Shown here: positions 37,551-48,054 of the stretch, in pieces | Layout of the letters: every line of letters starts with the position of its first letter | How positions within the stretch are numbered: the first letter of the stretch is position 1 | From: Prochlorococcus sp. AG-449-J16 | GTDB lineage: Bacteria > Cyanobacteriota > Cyanobacteriia > PCC-6307 > Cyanobiaceae | NCBI GenBank assembly: GCA_003209565.1 | Contig: QCQK01000006.1 | Span: 1 to 63,684 of the forward strand | Direction of reading: 5' to 3' | DNA: 63,684 bases | Notes under the pieces: model-generated | The model's input: only the letters and a program-made list of their open reading frames with translations | Database searches by the model: none | Told to the model about the DNA's origin: nothing | Program-made: the position numbers and the translations under genes

Positions 37551-37892
37551 CTACAAAAGTTTGAAGCCAGAACCACAGGAACAACGTTTTGCATTTTTTG
37601 GTGTTGAAATAAGAAATCCACCACCGCTCAAATCACCGTAATAATCTAATTTTAAATCTTTCAGTAAATTAACCTTTTTTACATCCGCGTATAATGTTAC
37701 TCCTTCAGTTCTTGAAATAGGTGATCCATTACATGTACCTGGCCTTAATTTAATATGCATCCATCCTTCAGAACAATTTTTATCCTCTACCAAATCAATC
37801 GACATTTCTCCTGGAGAACCTCCAAAAGAAGCTTGCCTAGATAGTTCTGAAGCAGCGCTTTGACTGATTGAAAGATTAACGATCTCAGTCAT
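37551..37892 (-). CDS. Iron-sulfur assembly protein of the HesB/IscA family, divergent
   Basis: A-type carriers deliver [4Fe-4S] or [2Fe-2S] clusters to apoproteins. The 113-residue protein starts at the ATG at 37892 (MTEIVNLSISQSA); an open frame further upstream runs into the tRNA gene and is not credible. The C-terminal CSCGSGF (104-110) and the Cys54 in RPGTCNG match the three-cysteine plan. However, Cys54 to Cys104 is only 50 residues apart, against about 64 in E. coli IscA, because the central loop is shorter. It is therefore a divergent cyanobacterial variant; cluster binding is inferred. Confidence 0.85.
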   Translation of the reverse strand: MTEIVNLSISQSAASELSRQASFGGSPGEMSIDLVEDKNCSEGWMHIKLRPGTCNGSPISRTEGVTLYADVKKVNLLKDLKLDYYGDLSGGGFLISTPKNAKRCSCGSGFKLL

Positions 37893-37907
37893 TAGAAAAA
37901 TAATAAA

Positions 37908-37979
<72 letters not shown>

Positions 37980-38077
37980 TTATGATAAATCATTCTAATA
38001 GATGAAGTTGAAAAATTTATACAAAGTATTTAAATATTTCATGATTAAGGCAAAATTTAATTAATAAAATATATCCT

Positions 38078-38932
38078 ATGTCCTCAAACAATAGATATAA
38101 ATTGGAAAACAATTCCGATTTAGAGACTATAAATAGTTTTAAAATCTTAATATCTAATATCAAAGCATTAAGAGATAAAACTTGGGGCTGCCCATGGCAG
38201 AAAATACAGTCCCATATATCGTTAATCCCATTTTTGCATGAAGAAAGTAATGAATTTATAGATGCGATATACGAAAAAAATGCAGATAATATATGTGAGG
38301 AGTTAGGAGATCTTTTATTACAAGTAATGCTTCATGCTGAAATTGGTTACGAAGAAAAAGAATTTGCACTAAATAATGTTATAAAAAATCTAAACAAGAA
38401 AATTATTAATAGACATCCATATATTTTTAACAAAAAAGAAAAAGTATCATTAAAAAAATCACAACTGATTTGGGAAAATATAAAAAATTTAGAAAAAGAA
38501 GCGCCTAATATGAAATCTTCAATTATTAGAAATTTAAATTTGAAAATTAAAAATCTACCGCCAACGGTTGGAACAGATAAAATCACAAATGTTGTTAAAG
38601 AATATGGTTTCAAGTGGGAAAGTACCGATGAGATTTTTAAAAAGTTAGAAGAAGAGATTAATGAATTAAAGGAAGCAATTAAAAGTAAAAATGATTCAGA
38701 GATAAAAAATGAATTTGGGGATATTTACTTTACCCTTCTTAATCTCTCAAACTTTTTAAACATCAATCCTGAATCAGCTCTTCAAAAAACTAATATAAAA
38801 TTTTTAGACAGATTTTCAATCGTCGAAGAGCATGCAGGAGATAATATTAAAAAACAAACCCCCAAAGACTTTAAAAGGCTTTGGCAAATAGCCAAACAAA
38901 AACTGGCGGGAAAAATTCCTAAAAACAAATGA
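38078..38932 (+). CDS. mazG: Nucleoside triphosphate pyrophosphohydrolase
   Basis: MazG hydrolyses NTPs and dNTPs to monophosphates and pyrophosphate, which cleans the nucleotide pool and affects ppGpp levels in some bacteria. The 284-residue protein has two MazG domains. The first (about 20-115) has WGCPWQKIQSHISLIPFLHE and EELGDLLLQVMLHA with the metal-binding Glu/Asp residues. The second (about 175-270) has EEINELKEAIKSKN and NEFGDIYFTLLNL. Cyanophages often carry a mazG of their own; this copy is the cellular long form. The stop overlaps speE by four bases. Confidence 0.95.
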   Translation: MSSNNRYKLENNSDLETINSFKILISNIKALRDKTWGCPWQKIQSHISLIPFLHEESNEFIDAIYEKNADNICEELGDLLLQVMLHAEIGYEEKEFALNNVIKNLNKKIINRHPYIFNKKEKVSLKKSQLIWENIKNLEKEAPNMKSSIIRNLNLKIKNLPPTVGTDKITNVVKEYGFKWESTDEIFKKLEEEINELKEAIKSKNDSEIKNEFGDIYFTLLNLSNFLNINPESALQKTNIKFLDRFSIVEEHAGDNIKKQTPKDFKRLWQIAKQKLAGKIPKNK

Positions 38933-39780
38933 CAAATATTACAACATGGTTAGATGAATATCATAAAGGCTCAAGATTCGGCCTAAGTGGGAGAATTCTT
39001 ATTAAAAAAACCTCAAAATTTCAAGAAATTATTGTTATTGAAAATGAATATTATGGTAAAGCTTTAATGTTAGATGGTTGCTGGATGACATCATTAAAAG
39101 ACGAGAAATATTATCATGAGTGTCTTGTGCATCCTGCATTAACTAGCATTGACGAAAAATCTAATGTACTAATTATTGGCGGTGGTGACGGTGGTACTGT
39201 AAGAGAATGCGTTAAATATTCTCAAATATCAAAAATTGATCTAGTAGAAATTGATGAGGAGGTAATCAAAATATCTAAAAGATTTCTAAAAGAAATTGGA
39301 GGCGATGCATGGAATGACAAAAGATTAGAAATACATGTTGATGATGGTGTTAAATGGGTAAAAAACATAAGAGATAATTTTTACGACGTTATATTTATAG
39401 ATTGTTCAGATCCCTCAGAATTTTCAAATTTATTATTTTCAGATTCTTTTTATAAAGAATGTAAAAGAATACTTACACCAAAGGGAATATTAGCAACGCA
39501 AAGCGAATCTCCTGAATCCTTCAAAAATATTCACATAAATATTTTGAAAACCCTAAGAAATATATTTAAAGTTTCTGAAACTGTCTATTCCTTTGTGCCT
39601 TTATATCCAAGCGGGATTTGGAGTTGGACATTCGCCTCTTCAGAAAATCTAAATTTATCAAAGCAAAATTATGATGAGGTCCTAAAAATAGAAAAAGGAT
39701 GTGAAATTTGGAATTTAAATTTTCAAAATGCAGCATTCAAAATGATGCCAAATAAAATTTTAAAAGAACTAGATTCATAA
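38929..39780 (+). CDS. speE: Spermidine synthase
   Basis: SpeE transfers aminopropyl from decarboxylated SAM to putrescine to make spermidine. The 283-residue protein has the N-terminal beta region (WLDEYHKGSRFGLSGRILIK), YYHECLVHPAL, the SAM-binding VLIIGGGDGGTVRECVKY, VEIDEEVI, and VIFIDCSDPS. Its start overlaps mazG (ATGA) and its stop is one base from speB, so mazG-speE-speB is one tight unit. SpeB makes the putrescine that SpeE uses. Confidence 0.95.
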   Translation: MTNITTWLDEYHKGSRFGLSGRILIKKTSKFQEIIVIENEYYGKALMLDGCWMTSLKDEKYYHECLVHPALTSIDEKSNVLIIGGGDGGTVRECVKYSQISKIDLVEIDEEVIKISKRFLKEIGGDAWNDKRLEIHVDDGVKWVKNIRDNFYDVIFIDCSDPSEFSNLLFSDSFYKECKRILTPKGILATQSESPESFKNIHINILKTLRNIFKVSETVYSFVPLYPSGIWSWTFASSENLNLSKQNYDEVLKIEKGCEIWNLNFQNAAFKMMPNKILKELDS

Positions 39781-39781
39781 G

Positions 39782-40663
39782 ATGACAAAAAATTTATTTG
39801 ATAACGAAAATGCAATTTATATGGGAGCAAAAAGAAATCCTGAGAATTGCTCAATTGGTATATTTGGAGTTAATTATGACGGGACATGTTCATTTAAACC
39901 AGGTGCAAGATTTGGACCAGAAGCAATAAGACAAGTCAGTTCTTGTTTAGAAACATATTGCCCAAAAATAAAAAAAGACTTAGAGGATATTATGTATGTT
40001 GATTTTGGATCAATACTAATTGATAAAAATGACTCAAAGTCCGTTATTGAATCGGTTAAATCAGCAACAAATTATTTAATTAGTAAACGCCTTAGTCCTA
40101 TTGTGCTTGGAGGCGAACACTCAATTACAAGAGGTGCTATTGAAGCATTAGTAAAAAAATATCCAGATTTGATATTGGTTCAACTTGATGCTCATGCAGA
40201 TTTAAGAGAATCATATATAGGAAATGAACATAGTCATGCTTGTACTATGAAAAGATGCTTAGAAGTGCTTCCTGAAAAGAAAATTTTGCAAGTAGGAATT
40301 AGAAGTGGGACTAGGGAAGAATTTGAAATTATGCATAACAACAACCAATTAGTTAACTTTTGTCCAGGTGGAAATGCACATGAGTTAAAACAAGCTCTTC
40401 TACCATATGCAAATTCTCCAATCTATTTAACAATTGATTTAGATTGGTTTGATCCCAGTTTATTAGCAGGGACGGGCACTCCAGAGCCAGGAGGATTTTT
40501 TTGGAATGATTTTGAAGAAATACTGAAAACTTTAAAAGACCTTAGAATTGTGGCTTCAGATATTGTGGAATTATCTCCAGAAATTGATAAAAGCGGAGTC
40601 AGTAGCATAGTTGCAGCCAAAGTACTTAGAAGCTTAATTTTGTCATTAGAAAATATGCAATAA
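39782..40663 (+). CDS. speB: Agmatinase
   Basis: Agmatinase hydrolyses agmatine to putrescine and urea; the upstream arginine decarboxylase is not in this window. The 293-residue ureohydrolase keeps the di-manganese ligands in GGEHS (110-114), DAHAD (136-140), His150 and DLDWFDP (219-225). The family also includes arginase and guanidinobutyrase; adjacency to speE favours agmatinase. Urea released here may be used by urease, which marine picocyanobacteria commonly have. Confidence 0.9.
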   Translation: MTKNLFDNENAIYMGAKRNPENCSIGIFGVNYDGTCSFKPGARFGPEAIRQVSSCLETYCPKIKKDLEDIMYVDFGSILIDKNDSKSVIESVKSATNYLISKRLSPIVLGGEHSITRGAIEALVKKYPDLILVQLDAHADLRESYIGNEHSHACTMKRCLEVLPEKKILQVGIRSGTREEFEIMHNNNQLVNFCPGGNAHELKQALLPYANSPIYLTIDLDWFDPSLLAGTGTPEPGGFFWNDFEEILKTLKDLRIVASDIVELSPEIDKSGVSSIVAAKVLRSLILSLENMQ

Positions 40664-40713
40664 AAAATTTCTAAACTACAGTATAAAAATACTAATTACA
40701 AACTAAATATTTC

Positions 40714-41826
40714 ATGGATTTGCTAAAAAGTCCTCTTTATTCAAAATATGTTGAATCCAATGCAAAATTAGTTGATTTTGCAGGTTGGGAAATGCCCATA
40801 TCATTTTCAGGATTAATTAAAGAGCATGAATCAGTAAGATCTTCAGCAGGATTATTTGATATTTCTCACATGGGAGTGATTTCTATCAAGGGAATCAATC
40901 CAAAAGATTATATTCAAAAACTTTTTCCTACTAATTTATACTCTTTTTCTGAAGGTCAAGGGCTTTATACAGTAATGCTCAATGATAAAGGAGGAATAAT
41001 AGATGACTTAATAATTTATGACCTTGGTATACAAGAAAATGACATATCAGAATTATTGTTAATAGTTAATGCAAGTAGATATAAAGAAGATTTTCAATGG
41101 ATAAAAAAAAATTTAAATATATCTGAAATTTCGATAACAAATTTTAAAAAGGACAAAGTACTTTTAGCACTACAGGGGAAAAACTCATTCGATTTATTTG
41201 AAGAATGGATTGAATCTTCAATCTCACATATCCCTAACTTTGGATGCGAATATAAAATTTTTGAACATATTTCGCCTAAAGAAAAAATTTTCTTTTCAAA
41301 GACAGGCTATACAGGGGAAAATGGTCTAGAAATACTTTTATCTAAAAAAGCAGCAATTAATTTATGGGATTTCTCAACTTCCAAAAATGTTGCACCTTGT
41401 GGTTTAGGAGCTAGAGACACTCTTAGACTTGAAGCAGGCATGCATCTTTATGGTCAAGACATAAATGAAGAAACTTCTCCATATGAAGCAGGGTTAGGCT
41501 GGCTAGTACATCTAGAAAATAATCACGAATTCTTTGGAAGAAGATTTCTTGAAGAGCAGTCAAGATTAGGTATTCAAAAAAAGTTAGTTGGTCTTTCTAT
41601 AGAAGGTAAAGCAATAGGAAGAAAAGGTTGCGCAGTTTTTAAAGGTGAAGAAAATATTGGAACCATCACAAGCGGCAGTTGGTCTCCAACTAGACAACAA
41701 GCTATAGCTTTTGCATACATCAATACTTCGCATGCCTTAATAAATAATGAAGTTCAAATATTAATAAGAGGCAAAAAATTTAAAGGGGTAATAACAAAAA
41801 GAACTTTTTATAAAAAAAATTATTAA
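40714..41826 (+). CDS. gcvT: Glycine cleavage system T protein (aminomethyltransferase)
   Basis: GcvT transfers the methylene group from lipoyl-GcvH to tetrahydrofolate and releases ammonia. The 370-residue protein has [20 protein letters not shown], the folate-site [37 protein letters not shown] and the C-terminal [16 protein letters not shown]. It is separated by about 16 kb from gcvHP, and the 50-base leader is too short to hold a glycine riboswitch. Expression of the two loci must be balanced by other means. Confidence 0.97.
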   Translation: MDLLKSPLYSKYVESNAKLVDFAGWEMPISFSGLIKEHESVRSSAGLFDISHMGVISIKGINPKDYIQKLFPTNLYSFSEGQGLYTVMLNDKGGIIDDLIIYDLGIQENDISELLLIVNASRYKEDFQWIKKNLNISEISITNFKKDKVLLALQGKNSFDLFEEWIESSISHIPNFGCEYKIFEHISPKEKIFFSKTGYTGENGLEILLSKKAAINLWDFSTSKNVAPCGLGARDTLRLEAGMHLYGQDINEETSPYEAGLGWLVHLENNHEFFGRRFLEEQSRLGIQKKLVGLSIEGKAIGRKGCAVFKGEENIGTITSGSWSPTRQQAIAFAYINTSHALINNEVQILIRGKKFKGVITKRTFYKKNY

Positions 41827-41881
41827 CTAAATTTACCCTTAAAGAATTATTATAAGTTATTGATAAATAAATCATACTTAG

Positions 41882-43678
41882 ATGAGAAACAAAATTTGCA
41901 AAGAACTCAATAATACAGATATTGGTAAATTAGTTAATTTATGCGGATGGGTAGATAGAAGAAGAGATCATGGTGGTGTAATTTTTATTGATTTAAGAGA
42001 CCATAGTGGATTTCTACAAATAACAATTAACCCCGATGATGGTGCAGATCTATTTAAACAGGCAGAAACTCTAAGAAATGAAACAGTAATAATGGTTAGC
42101 GGAATTATTAATGAAAGGCCCAAAGATTCCATAAATACAAATTTAAGTACTGGAGAGTTAGAGCTTAAGGTTAAAAATTTACAAATTCTCAACCAAATTA
42201 AAAAAAACTTACCTTTTCCAGTATCTATTCATGATTATGAAAATATAAAAGAAGAACTCAGATTAAAATATAGATACCTTGATTTAAGAAGAGGAAAGTT
42301 ACTAGAAAATTTAAAAACAAGACATAAAATTATTAAAGTTGCTAGAAAATTTCTCGATGATTTTGGATTTACAGAAGTAGAGACCCCATTACTTACAAAA
42401 TCAACTCCTGAAGGCGCTCGCGATTTTCTTGTTCCTGCACGTCTTTCAAATGGAGAATTTTTTGCTTTACCTCAATCCCCACAACTATTTAAACAACTTT
42501 TAATGGTTGGAGGCTTAGATAAATATTATCAAATCGCAAAATGTTTCCGTGATGAAGATTTAAGGGCAGATAGACAGCCGGAGTTTACTCAATTAGATAT
42601 TGAGATGAGCTTTATTAGTGAAGAAGAAATAATTTCTTTTAATGAAAGTCTCATAAAAAAAATATGGAAAGAAGTTTTAAATATTAATTTTAATAATCCT
42701 TTTCCAAGAATGTCATGGCAGGCAGCAATGGATAATTACGGAACTGATAGACCAGATACTAGATATCAAATGTTATTAAAAGATTTAGGAAGAGTATTAG
42801 GTGATATTGGATTTAATATTTTCACCAAGGCAATTAAATCTGGAGGTTATATAAAATCAATAACAGTCAAAGGAGGCAATTCAAGTATTAGCAACGTAAG
42901 AATTAAACCAGGAGGCGACATCTTCCAAGTAGCTCAAGATGCAGGAGCTGGTGGTTTAGCTTTTATAAGAGTCAAAGGAGATGAGCTTGAGACTATTGGG
43001 GCAATTAAAAATAATTTAAGTGAAGAGCATATAGCTAATATTTTAAAAATCACAGAAGCAAAAGATGGAGACTTAATCCTCTTAGGAGCTGGTGATAAAC
43101 AAATTGTCAATCAGTCATTAGATAGGGTTAGACAATATATCGCAAAAGACTTAAATCTTATTGATAAAAATAAATGGAATTTCTTATGGGTAACTGACTT
43201 CCCGATGTTTGAGAGAAATAAAGATGAAAATAGATATGAAGCTTTACATCATCCTTTTTGTTCTCCAAAAAATATAAAATCTAAAGATTCTGAAAATTTA
43301 AAAAAAGAAATTGAGAGCTCTACAGCAAATGCTTATGACTTAGTTCTCAATGGATTGGAGTTAGGAGGTGGCTCTTTACGTATTCATGAAGCGAACTTAC
43401 AAAGAGAGGTTCTGAAAACGGTAGGACTTACTGATAAAGAGATTGATGAAAAATTTGGATTTTTAATAGAAGCCTTAGAAATGGGTGCTCCTCCTCATGG
43501 TGGAATAGCGTTTGGATTGGATCGTATTACCATGCTGATCATTGGTGCAGATTCAATAAGAGAAACCATTGCTTTTCCAAAAAATCAACAAGCAAAATGT
43601 CTGCTGACAAATGCACCTTCAAATGTCTCTAAATCACAATTAAAAGAATTAGATATTGAAATAACAATTGATGAATAA
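41882..43678 (+). CDS. aspS: Aspartyl-tRNA synthetase
   Basis: AspS charges tRNA-Asp. The 598-residue class II enzyme is of bacterial type, with an N-terminal OB-fold anticodon domain ([21 protein letters not shown]), motif 2 region [21 protein letters not shown] (quoted here in part), a GAD insertion domain at about 300-420, and motif 3 [12 protein letters not shown]. Whether it is discriminating or also charges tRNA-Asn (with GatCAB) cannot be told by eye. Two bases and a weak TATA-like run separate it loosely from gcvT. Confidence 0.96.
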   Translation: MRNKICKELNNTDIGKLVNLCGWVDRRRDHGGVIFIDLRDHSGFLQITINPDDGADLFKQAETLRNETVIMVSGIINERPKDSINTNLSTGELELKVKNLQILNQIKKNLPFPVSIHDYENIKEELRLKYRYLDLRRGKLLENLKTRHKIIKVARKFLDDFGFTEVETPLLTKSTPEGARDFLVPARLSNGEFFALPQSPQLFKQLLMVGGLDKYYQIAKCFRDEDLRADRQPEFTQLDIEMSFISEEEIISFNESLIKKIWKEVLNINFNNPFPRMSWQAAMDNYGTDRPDTRYQMLLKDLGRVLGDIGFNIFTKAIKSGGYIKSITVKGGNSSISNVRIKPGGDIFQVAQDAGAGGLAFIRVKGDELETIGAIKNNLSEEHIANILKITEAKDGDLILLGAGDKQIVNQSLDRVRQYIAKDLNLIDKNKWNFLWVTDFPMFERNKDENRYEALHHPFCSPKNIKSKDSENLKKEIESSTANAYDLVLNGLELGGGSLRIHEANLQREVLKTVGLTDKEIDEKFGFLIEALEMGAPPHGGIAFGLDRITMLIIGADSIRETIAFPKNQQAKCLLTNAPSNVSKSQLKELDIEITIDE

Positions 43679-43753
43679 GAATATATATGGATGTTCTAAA
43701 AGTTTTTTGTTTAAATAAAATATAAGGAGGCTGTGCTTAATTAAAAATATTTA

Positions 43754-45364
43754 ATGTCAAAATTTGTATTTGTCACTGGAGGAGTAGTTTCTAGCATTGG
43801 TAAAGGAATTGTAGCTGCAAGCTTAGGAAGATTATTAAAGTCTAGAGGATATAGTGTTTCAATATTAAAACTAGATCCATATCTAAATGTTGATCCAGGA
43901 ACAATGAGCCCTTTTCAGCATGGAGAAGTATTTGTAACCGAAGATGGGGCTGAAACCGATCTTGATTTAGGTCACTATGAAAGATTTACTGATACTGCAA
44001 TGACTAGGTTAAATAGTGTGACTACGGGATCTATCTATCAAGCAGTTATCAATAAAGAAAGAAGAGGTAGTTATGACGGTGGAACTGTGCAAGTAATACC
44101 TCACATAACGGGAGAAATAAGAGAAAGAATTCATCGCGTAGCCGCCAACAGTAATGCAGATATTATAATTACTGAAATTGGTGGAACAGTTGGTGATATT
44201 GAATCTCTACCTTTTTTAGAGGCAATAAGAGAATTCAAAAATGATGTCAATAGGAACGATGTTGCATACATACACGTAACATTACTTCCTTACATCAAAA
44301 CCTCTGGCGAAATAAAAACTAAACCAACACAACATTCAGTAAAAGAGTTAAGATCAATTGGAATTCAGCCAGATTTACTTGTATGCCGAAGTGATAAATC
44401 TATCAATGAAGCTCTTAAAAAGAAGCTGAGTGGTTTTTGCGGTGTCAGTATCAACTCTGTAATTGAAGCTTTAGACGCGGACAGTATTTATTCTGTACCT
44501 CTTTCTTTAAAAAAAGAAGGTTTATGCAAAGAAACCCTAAAGTATTTAGACCTTGAAGATAAAAAATGTGATTTGAAAAATTGGGAGCAACTTATACACA
44601 ACCTTAGAAATCCTGGAGATCCAATCAAAGTTGCCTTAGTAGGTAAATACATTGAACTTGGAGATGCGTATTTATCCGTTGTTGAAGCTTTAAGACATGC
44701 ATGCATTGAACAAAAAGCTTTATTAGATTTACATTGGGTAAGTGCTGAAATGATAGAAAAAAATTCAGCAGAAACTTACTTAAATAAAGTTGATGCAATT
44801 GTGGTTCCCGGAGGATTTGGTAATAGAGGAGTCAATGGAAAAATTTCGGCTATACAATTCGCAAGAGAAAATAAAATTCCCTTTTTAGGTTTGTGCCTTG
44901 GTATGCAATGTGCAGTTATAGAATGGGCAAGGAATGTAGCTAATCTTCCAGATGCATCTAGTTCAGAACTAGACCCAAACACTCCCAATCCAGTGATACA
45001 TTTATTACCAGAACAGGAAGATATAGTTGATTTAGGTGGGACAATGAGACTTGGAGTTTATCCATGTAGATTGACAAAAAATACAACTGGAAAAAATTTA
45101 TATAATGAGGATGTTATTTATGAGAGACATCGACATAGATACGAATTTAATAATTACTACAAACAAAGTTTTTTAGATTCTGGATACAAAATTAGTGGTA
45201 CATCACCAGATGGCAGATTAGTTGAATTAATTGAGTTAGAAAATCATCCATACTTCTTAGCATGTCAATATCATCCTGAGTTTTTATCACGACCTGGCAA
45301 ACCTCATCCTTTATTTAAAGGTTTAATAAAAGCTTCTCAAGATAAGTTAACTCAATCAAATTAA
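43754..45364 (+). CDS. pyrG: CTP synthase
   Basis: PyrG aminates UTP to CTP with ATP and glutamine. The 536-residue protein has the N-terminal synthetase domain ([20 protein letters not shown], then the [21 protein letters not shown] motif in this region) and a class I glutaminase domain with the nucleophile Cys381 in FLGLCLGMQ and the His/Glu pair in [11 protein letters not shown]. The start is the ATG at 43754; an AAGGAGG lies about 23 bases upstream, too far to act as its ribosome site. Confidence 0.97.
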   Translation: MSKFVFVTGGVVSSIGKGIVAASLGRLLKSRGYSVSILKLDPYLNVDPGTMSPFQHGEVFVTEDGAETDLDLGHYERFTDTAMTRLNSVTTGSIYQAVINKERRGSYDGGTVQVIPHITGEIRERIHRVAANSNADIIITEIGGTVGDIESLPFLEAIREFKNDVNRNDVAYIHVTLLPYIKTSGEIKTKPTQHSVKELRSIGIQPDLLVCRSDKSINEALKKKLSGFCGVSINSVIEALDADSIYSVPLSLKKEGLCKETLKYLDLEDKKCDLKNWEQLIHNLRNPGDPIKVALVGKYIELGDAYLSVVEALRHACIEQKALLDLHWVSAEMIEKNSAETYLNKVDAIVVPGGFGNRGVNGKISAIQFARENKIPFLGLCLGMQCAVIEWARNVANLPDASSSELDPNTPNPVIHLLPEQEDIVDLGGTMRLGVYPCRLTKNTTGKNLYNEDVIYERHRHRYEFNNYYKQSFLDSGYKISGTSPDGRLVELIELENHPYFLACQYHPEFLSRPGKPHPLFKGLIKASQDKLTQSN

Positions 45365-45382
45365 TATTCTTTATTTTTTTGA

Positions 45383-46060
45383 ATGAAAATGACAAATTTT
45401 TTACCCTTAGTAGAACAATTTCATTCATTACAAGGTGAAGGTTTTCACGCTGGTAAAAGTGCCTTTTTTATAAGATTAGCGGGATGTAAAGTTGGATGTT
45501 CGTGGTGCGATACCAAGAATTCATGGGACGAAAAAAAACACCCTTCTATATCAATTGAAAAAATAATAGATCACATAAAAATTGCCAGAAAAAAAGGAGC
45601 ATCTTTTTGCGTTATTACAGGTGGAGAACCTTTACAACATAATTTGGATAATTTTTGCAAAGCCATAAGAAAAATGACTATGGGAAAAGAACAAAAGCCA
45701 ATGAAGATTCATATTGAGACAAGTGGAGTTAACTCGATATCAGGAAGCTATGACTGGATTACTTTATCTCCTAAAAGGCACTCGCCTCCAAAAAATTATT
45801 TTTTAAGAAACTGCAATGAAATCAAAATAATCATAAATGAAATAGAAGATCTTAAATTTGCTATTCAAATAAAAAAAGAAGCTTTAAAACAATATCAACT
45901 CTCTAAAAGCGAAAGTGACTTAAAAAAAGAGGATAAAATTTTTTATTTACAGCCAGCATGGAACAATGCGAATGGTTTTTCTCTTGCTATAGATTTCGTA
46001 AAAAATAATCCAGATTGGCAATTGAGCCTTCAAACTCACAAATACTTAAAAATTAATTAA
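45383..46060 (+). CDS. queE: 7-carboxy-7-deazaguanine synthase
   Basis: QueE is a radical SAM enzyme that converts 6-carboxy-tetrahydropterin to 7-carboxy-7-deazaguanine in queuosine synthesis. The 225-residue protein has the cluster motif C-x3-C-x2-C at Cys35, Cys39 and Cys42 (GCKVGCSWCDT), the substrate region SLQGEG before it, ITGGEPL, and HIETSG. It precedes queC by six bases, so consecutive steps of the pathway are adjacent. Confidence 0.94.
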   Translation: MKMTNFLPLVEQFHSLQGEGFHAGKSAFFIRLAGCKVGCSWCDTKNSWDEKKHPSISIEKIIDHIKIARKKGASFCVITGGEPLQHNLDNFCKAIRKMTMGKEQKPMKIHIETSGVNSISGSYDWITLSPKRHSPPKNYFLRNCNEIKIIINEIEDLKFAIQIKKEALKQYQLSKSESDLKKEDKIFYLQPAWNNANGFSLAIDFVKNNPDWQLSLQTHKYLKIN

Positions 46061-46066
46061 AATCAT

Positions 46067-46741
46067 ATGACTCTTAAAAATAAATCGATAGTAATTTTAT
46101 TATCTGGAGGTTTAGATTCTTCTACAGTTACTGGTATCGCAAAAAAATCCGAAGCTAAAATTTTTGGACTTTCTTTTGACTACGGTCAACGTCATAAAAA
46201 AGAATTAAATTCTGCATCAATAATTGCAAAACACTTTAATATCGATGAATTTAAAATCATTAAGCTTGACTTATCTTTATGGGGAGGTTCGTCATTAACT
46301 GATACTCAAAAAAATATTCCGAAAGAAGGAATACAAACTAATAAAATTCCTAATACTTATGTTCCTGGGAGAAATACTATATTTATTTCCGTTGCACTAA
46401 GTTATGCCGAAGCAATAGATGCTGATTTTATAGGATTAGGAGTTAATGCACTAGATTATTCTGGTTATCCAGATTGCAGACCTGACTACATTAAAAAATT
46501 TCAAGAATTAGCCGATTTAGCCAATAAAAGAGGAAGAGAAAATAATCCAATAAAACTTTGGACGCCACTATTAGATTTAAATAAAGAGGAAATTATTAAA
46601 TTAGCTTTTGCTAATAATGTTCCTTTAGATAAAACATGGAGTTGTTATTCGGGTAATTCAAAACCATGCGGTAAGTGCGATAGCTGCAGAATTAGAAATG
46701 CCGCTTATGAAAAATGGCTTAATAACAATAATAAAAAATGA
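46067..46741 (+). CDS. queC: 7-cyano-7-deazaguanine synthase
   Basis: QueC converts 7-carboxy-7-deazaguanine and ammonia to preQ0 with ATP. The 224-residue protein has a PP-loop SGGLDSS (13-19), SFDYGQRHKKEL, YVPGRNTIF, GYPDCRPDYI, and a zinc site formed by Cys193, Cys201, Cys204 and Cys207. It overlaps pabB by four bases (ATGA), which joins queuosine and folate genes on a single transcript. Confidence 0.96.
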   Translation: MTLKNKSIVILLSGGLDSSTVTGIAKKSEAKIFGLSFDYGQRHKKELNSASIIAKHFNIDEFKIIKLDLSLWGGSSLTDTQKNIPKEGIQTNKIPNTYVPGRNTIFISVALSYAEAIDADFIGLGVNALDYSGYPDCRPDYIKKFQELADLANKRGRENNPIKLWTPLLDLNKEEIIKLAFANNVPLDKTWSCYSGNSKPCGKCDSCRIRNAAYEKWLNNNNKK

Positions 46742-48054
46742 AAATAAAAAAAATAATTCTAGAAAAATGGATAGATCCAGCACTTATTGCACATGATCTA
46801 ACAGAAAAATTCGGAATTAAAGGATTAGCTTGGCTAGACAGTGATGGCAAAGAAAATGGGGAATGGTCGATAATAGGAATTAATCCTAAAAAAATAATCC
46901 AATCAAGAGATATCAATAACTTAGACAAAAATAATAATCCATTTAACAATTTAAAAAATATTAAAAAAGGATTTTGGATCGGATGGTTAAGTTATGAAGC
47001 TGGAGTTTACATAGAACCAAAAAACCCTTGGCGAATATCTGATATGGCAACTTTATGGATTGCATCATATGATCCAATTATTAAATGTAATCTAATAAAA
47101 AAAGAAATAATTATCGAAGGCACAAACTCATCTGAACTGATGAATTATAAAAACATAATCAACAATATAAAAAATATTGAAGAAGAAAATATTATTAAAA
47201 CAAATTTGAATTTTGATTTTTCAAAAATAAATTTGGAAAAAATGGCTGAAGAATTTCAGAAAAATATTTTAAAATTAAAAAAATTAATTTCCCTAGGAGA
47301 TATATTTCAAGCAAACCTAACAACTAAATGCGAAATTGAATCTTCTAAAAACTATAATCCTCTAGATATTTATTTGAAAATAAGAAGGAAATTAAGAGCT
47401 CCTTTCGGAGGAATAATAATAAACAATGATAATTATAAAGAGGCTGTATTATCTACCTCGCCAGAAAGATTTATAAGAATAGATAATAGAAATTTTGTAG
47501 AATCAAGACCTATCAAAGGAACTAGATCCAGAGATAAAGATTTAAATCAAGATGCACTTAATGCTATCGATTTAATAACGAACGAAAAAGATAGAGCCGA
47601 AAATATTATGATTGTAGACCTAATAAGAAATGATTTAAGTAAAGTTTGCGAAACAGGTAGTATTATGGTGCCCGAAATATTAAAACTTGAAAGTTTCTTA
47701 AAAGTTCATCATCTAACTTCAGTAATCAGAGGCAAATTAAAAAAAGAGAAGAACTGGATTGATTTACTAAAAGCTTGTTGGCCTGGGGGCTCAATAACTG
47801 GAGCACCTAAATTAAGATCATGCCAGAGACTTTTTGAATTAGAAGAATGTGAACGCGGACCATACTGTGGCTCATTTTTGAAGCTTGACTGGAATGGTGA
47901 GTTTGACAGTAATATACTAATAAGATCATTTCTAATTAAAGACAAAAAAATAAATATATATGCTGGTTGCGGAATAGTTATTGACTCAAACCCTAAAGAG
48001 GAAACAGATGAACTAAAATGGAAACTTTTACCTTTAATTGATTCACTAAAATGA
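46738..48054 (+). CDS. pabB: Aminodeoxychorismate synthase component I
   Basis: PabB aminates chorismate to 4-amino-4-deoxychorismate for p-aminobenzoate and folate. The 438-residue protein has the chorismate-binding fold. The motif PIKGT (258-262) carries Lys260, the PabB nucleophile; anthranilate synthase has PIAGT at this site, so this assigns PabB rather than TrpE. Later motifs DLIRNDLSKVC and GGSITGAPKLRS are intact. No glutaminase partner (PabA) is adjacent. Start and stop both overlap neighbours by four bases. Confidence 0.93.
   Translation: MKIKKIILEKWIDPALIAHDLTEKFGIKGLAWLDSDGKENGEWSIIGINPKKIIQSRDINNLDKNNNPFNNLKNIKKGFWIGWLSYEAGVYIEPKNPWRISDMATLWIASYDPIIKCNLIKKEIIIEGTNSSELMNYKNIINNIKNIEEENIIKTNLNFDFSKINLEKMAEEFQKNILKLKKLISLGDIFQANLTTKCEIESSKNYNPLDIYLKIRRKLRAPFGGIIINNDNYKEAVLSTSPERFIRIDNRNFVESRPIKGTRSRDKDLNQDALNAIDLITNEKDRAENIMIVDLIRNDLSKVCETGSIMVPEILKLESFLKVHHLTSVIRGKLKKEKNWIDLLKACWPGGSITGAPKLRSCQRLFELEECERGPYCGSFLKLDWNGEFDSNILIRSFLIKDKKINIYAGCGIVIDSNPKEETDELKWKLLPLIDSLK

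Noticed and set aside
40664..40713. Glycine riboswitch upstream of gcvT
   Set aside because: The 50-base gap is too short and shows no conserved aptamer-like pairing; the gcvH-gcvP gap is also too small.
43724..43730. AAGGAGG upstream of pyrG, followed by the tiny frame GTG CTT AAT TAA
   Set aside because: It is about 23 bases from the pyrG ATG and only 2 bases from the GTG, so it has the wrong spacing for either.
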